36,268 nt of DNA, from positions 1 to 36,268 of the forward strand of contig NZ_LZLE01000229.1 in the NCBI RefSeq assembly GCF_001673155.1, written 5' to 3'. Position 1 is the first letter of the stretch. Each line of letters begins with the position of its first letter. Source of the DNA: Mycobacterium sp. 1423905.2. GTDB taxonomy: Bacteria > Actinomycetota > Actinomycetes > Mycobacteriales > Mycobacteriaceae. The position numbers and the translations under genes are program-made. Below the pieces are notes generated by a model. That model worked only from the letters and a program-made list of their open reading frames with translations, ran no database searches and had not been told where the DNA came from. This document shows positions 34,641-36,268 of the stretch, piece after piece.

Positions 34641-35228
34641 ATGGCCCGCGCAATTCACGTCTTCCGCACACCCGACCGCTTTGTAGCCGGGACCGTTGGG
34701 CAACCCGGAAACCGCACGTTCTACATCCAGGCGGTGCACGACTCCCGGGTGGTGTCCGTGGTTCTGGAAAAGCAGCAGGTCGCGGTGCTTGCCGAACGGA
34801 TCGGGGCGCTGCTGTTGGAGGTCAATCGCCGCTTCGGCACCCCGGTTCCCCCGGAGCCTGCCGAGGTCGAGGACCTCAATCCGCTGATCATGCCCGTGGA
34901 TGCCGAATTCCGGGTCGGGACGATGGGCCTGGGGTGGGATTCCGAAGCGCAGACCGTCGTGGTCGAACTGCTGGCCGTCACCGACGCGGAGTTCGATGCC
35001 TCGGTGGTGCTCGATGACACCGAGGAAGGGCCCGACGCGGTGCGGGTGTTTCTGACCCCGGAGTCCGCACGCCAGTTCGCCACCCGATCCAACCGGGTCA
35101 TCTCGGCCGGACGTCCGCCGTGTCCGCTGTGTGAGGAACCGCTGGATCCGGAGGGGCATATCTGCGCGCGCACCAATGGTTATCGGCGCGAGGCGCTGCT
35201 CGGGTCCAACGATGACCCCGAGGAGTGA
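34641..35228 (+). CDS. DUF3090-family protein with a C-terminal zinc motif
   Basis: 195-residue conserved actinobacterial protein (Rv2134c-like), same length as I recall. Starts MARAIHVFRTPDRFVAGTVGQPG; GGGAAG lies just upstream. The N-terminal domain is rich in beta strands and contains the conserved FYIQAVHDSRVVSVVLEKQQ. Near the C-terminus, CPLCEEPLDPEGHIC looks like a zinc knuckle. It partners with the downstream SCO1664-family gene across actinobacteria, which suggests a shared pathway, but the function is unknown. Its last codons overlap that gene's start at 35212. Confidence 0.85.
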   Translation: MARAIHVFRTPDRFVAGTVGQPGNRTFYIQAVHDSRVVSVVLEKQQVAVLAERIGALLLEVNRRFGTPVPPEPAEVEDLNPLIMPVDAEFRVGTMGLGWDSEAQTVVVELLAVTDAEFDASVVLDDTEEGPDAVRVFLTPESARQFATRSNRVISAGRPPCPLCEEPLDPEGHICARTNGYRREALLGSNDDPEE

Positions 35229-36024
35229 AAAACGGCAGGTATTGCGCGACGGGAAGCTGACGATCCTGGGCCGGATCCGCTCCGCGAGCAATGCCACCTT
35301 CTTGTGTGAGGCGACGCTGGGCGCCGACAGCGTGCACTGCGTGTACAAACCGGTCGCCGGGGAGCAGCCGCTGTGGGACTTTCCCGACGGGACGCTGGCC
35401 GGCCGCGAGCTGGGTGCGTACCTGGTGTCGACCTACTTGGGCTGGAATATCGTGCCGTACACGATTATTCGCGACGGTCCGGCCGGCCCGGGCATGTTGC
35501 AGCTGTGGGTGGAGCAGCCCGGGGACGAGGAATCGTCCGAGCCGCCCGGGCCCGACCTGGTCGACCTGTTCCCCGCGCGCAAACCGCGGCCGGGATATCT
35601 GCCCGTGCTGCAGGCCTACGACTACAGCGGCGATGAGGTGGTCTTGATGCACGCCGACGACCGCCGGCTGTGGCGGATGGCGGTGTTCGACGTGTTGGTC
35701 AACAACGCCGACCGCAAAGGCGGCCACATCCTGTGCGGACTGGACGGCAAGGTGTATGGGGTGGACCACGGGGTGAGCCTGCACGTGCAGGACAAGCTGC
35801 GCACGGTGTTGTGGGGCTGGGCCGGTAAGCCGGTCGACGACGACACCCTGGAGGCGGTGGCCCGGCTGGCCGACGCCGTCGCCGGGCCGTTGGGTGAGGA
35901 GCTCGCCGGGCACATCACCAGCGCGGAGATCGCGGCGCTGCGGCTGCGGGCCTACGGGTTGTTGGACAATCCGGTGATGCCTGGTCCCAACCGCCACCGT
36001 CCCATCCCATGGCCGGCGTTCTAG
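35212..36024 (+). CDS. SCO1664-family protein with kinase-like fold
   Basis: About 270 residues. Conserved actinobacterial family related to PI3/PI4-type kinase folds. The [17 protein letters not shown] stretch resembles a catalytic loop (Asn-Asn-x-Asp) and [24 protein letters not shown] a DxG-like metal motif. An early [20 protein letters not shown] contains a Lys in a nucleotide-binding position. Whether it phosphorylates protein or lipid is unknown. The ATG at 35212 overlaps the end of the DUF3090 gene by 17 bases, so expression is coupled. Confidence 0.85.
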   Translation: MTPRSEKRQVLRDGKLTILGRIRSASNATFLCEATLGADSVHCVYKPVAGEQPLWDFPDGTLAGRELGAYLVSTYLGWNIVPYTIIRDGPAGPGMLQLWVEQPGDEESSEPPGPDLVDLFPARKPRPGYLPVLQAYDYSGDEVVLMHADDRRLWRMAVFDVLVNNADRKGGHILCGLDGKVYGVDHGVSLHVQDKLRTVLWGWAGKPVDDDTLEAVARLADAVAGPLGEELAGHITSAEIAALRLRAYGLLDNPVMPGPNRHRPIPWPAF

Positions 36025-36026
36025 CC

Positions 36027-36268
36027 GTGGCAGACCAGACGGACGCGGAGCTCGCCGCCGACCTTGCGGTGGACGCTGGGGAACTGCTGTTACGGGTGCG
36101 TGACGAGATGGGGTTCGGGCACCCGTGGGCGCTCGGAGACGCCGGTGACACGCTGGCCAATGCGCTGTTGTTGCGCCGGCTGCGCGAGGAGCGGCCCGGC
36201 GACGCGGTGCTCAGCGAGGAAGCGTACGACGACCTGATGCGGGTGAACTGTGACCGGGTGTGGATCAT
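36027..36268 (+). CDS. cysQ: CysQ, 3'-phosphoadenosine phosphatase (3' truncated)
   Basis: First 80 codons of an inositol-monophosphatase-superfamily enzyme, CysQ-like, which in mycobacteria removes the 3'-phosphate from PAP(S) in sulfate assimilation. Readable: [44 protein letters not shown] with the first metal-binding Glu-Glu, and the beginning of VWI(I), where the metal motif DPLDGT would follow outside the window. Chosen start is GTG 36027, two bases after the SCO1664 stop; ATG 36009 in the same frame overlaps that gene and is possible. It is the last gene seen. Confidence 0.88.
   Translation, partial: MADQTDAELAADLAVDAGELLLRVRDEMGFGHPWALGDAGDTLANALLLRRLREERPGDAVLSEEAYDDLMRVNCDRVWI

Overview
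The window is a GC-rich mycobacterial chromosome segment. The mur/fts gene order, the FtsZ, SepF and Wag31 sequences and the flanking conserved genes match the M. tuberculosis mraY-to-cysQ region as I remember it (about Rv2156c to Rv2131c), read in the opposite direction. Start and end are truncated inside mraY and cysQ. No stretch longer than about 300 bases lacks a gene; the largest gaps are the 260 bp before ftsZ and the 258 bp before wag31. I see no insertion sequence, integrase or CRISPR array. GC richness looks even throughout, apart from AT-rich patches upstream of ftsZ, upstream of wag31 and between gntR and the cupin gene.

Positions 1-12.9 kb, plus strand: the division and cell wall cluster mraY-murD-ftsW-murG-murC-ftsQ, mostly joined by GTGA/ATGA stop-start overlaps. 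Then come ftsZ with its own leader, pgeF, a YggS-type PLP protein, sepF, a yggT gene, wag31 (DivIVA) and a small membrane protein. Together they make lipid II, build the septal ring and direct polar growth. Positions 13.0-15.9 kb: a phosphoribosyltransferase gene and tRNA-Leu(GAG) on the minus strand, then an M20 peptidase and a PEBP/YbhB protein on the plus strand.

Positions 15.87-30.23 kb: an accessory block between the YbhB gene and pyrD, which I recall as adjacent convergent genes in M. tuberculosis. It holds a complete selenocysteine kit (tRNA-Sec(UCA), selA, selB, selD) and a selenoprotein formate dehydrogenase (alpha with an in-frame UGA followed by a bacterial SECIS hairpin, a four-cluster iron-sulfur beta subunit, an NrfD-type membrane anchor). 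It also holds a hemerythrin-like protein, a cytochrome bd oxidase (cydA, cydB) headed by a GntR/FCD regulator, and a divergent bicupin dioxygenase-like gene. The simplest reading is a formate-to-quinone-to-oxygen respiratory module packaged with the translation machinery its catalytic subunit needs. FdhD and CydDC are not in the window and would have to be elsewhere.

Positions 30.2-36.3 kb: the conserved backbone resumes with pyrD, a DUF5703 gene and an LppL-like lipoprotein on the minus strand. A small conserved gene, uppP, a histidine phosphatase, a DUF3090 gene, an SCO1664-family gene and the start of cysQ follow on the plus strand. Assignments rest on reading motifs and on remembered homologs; no database search was run.
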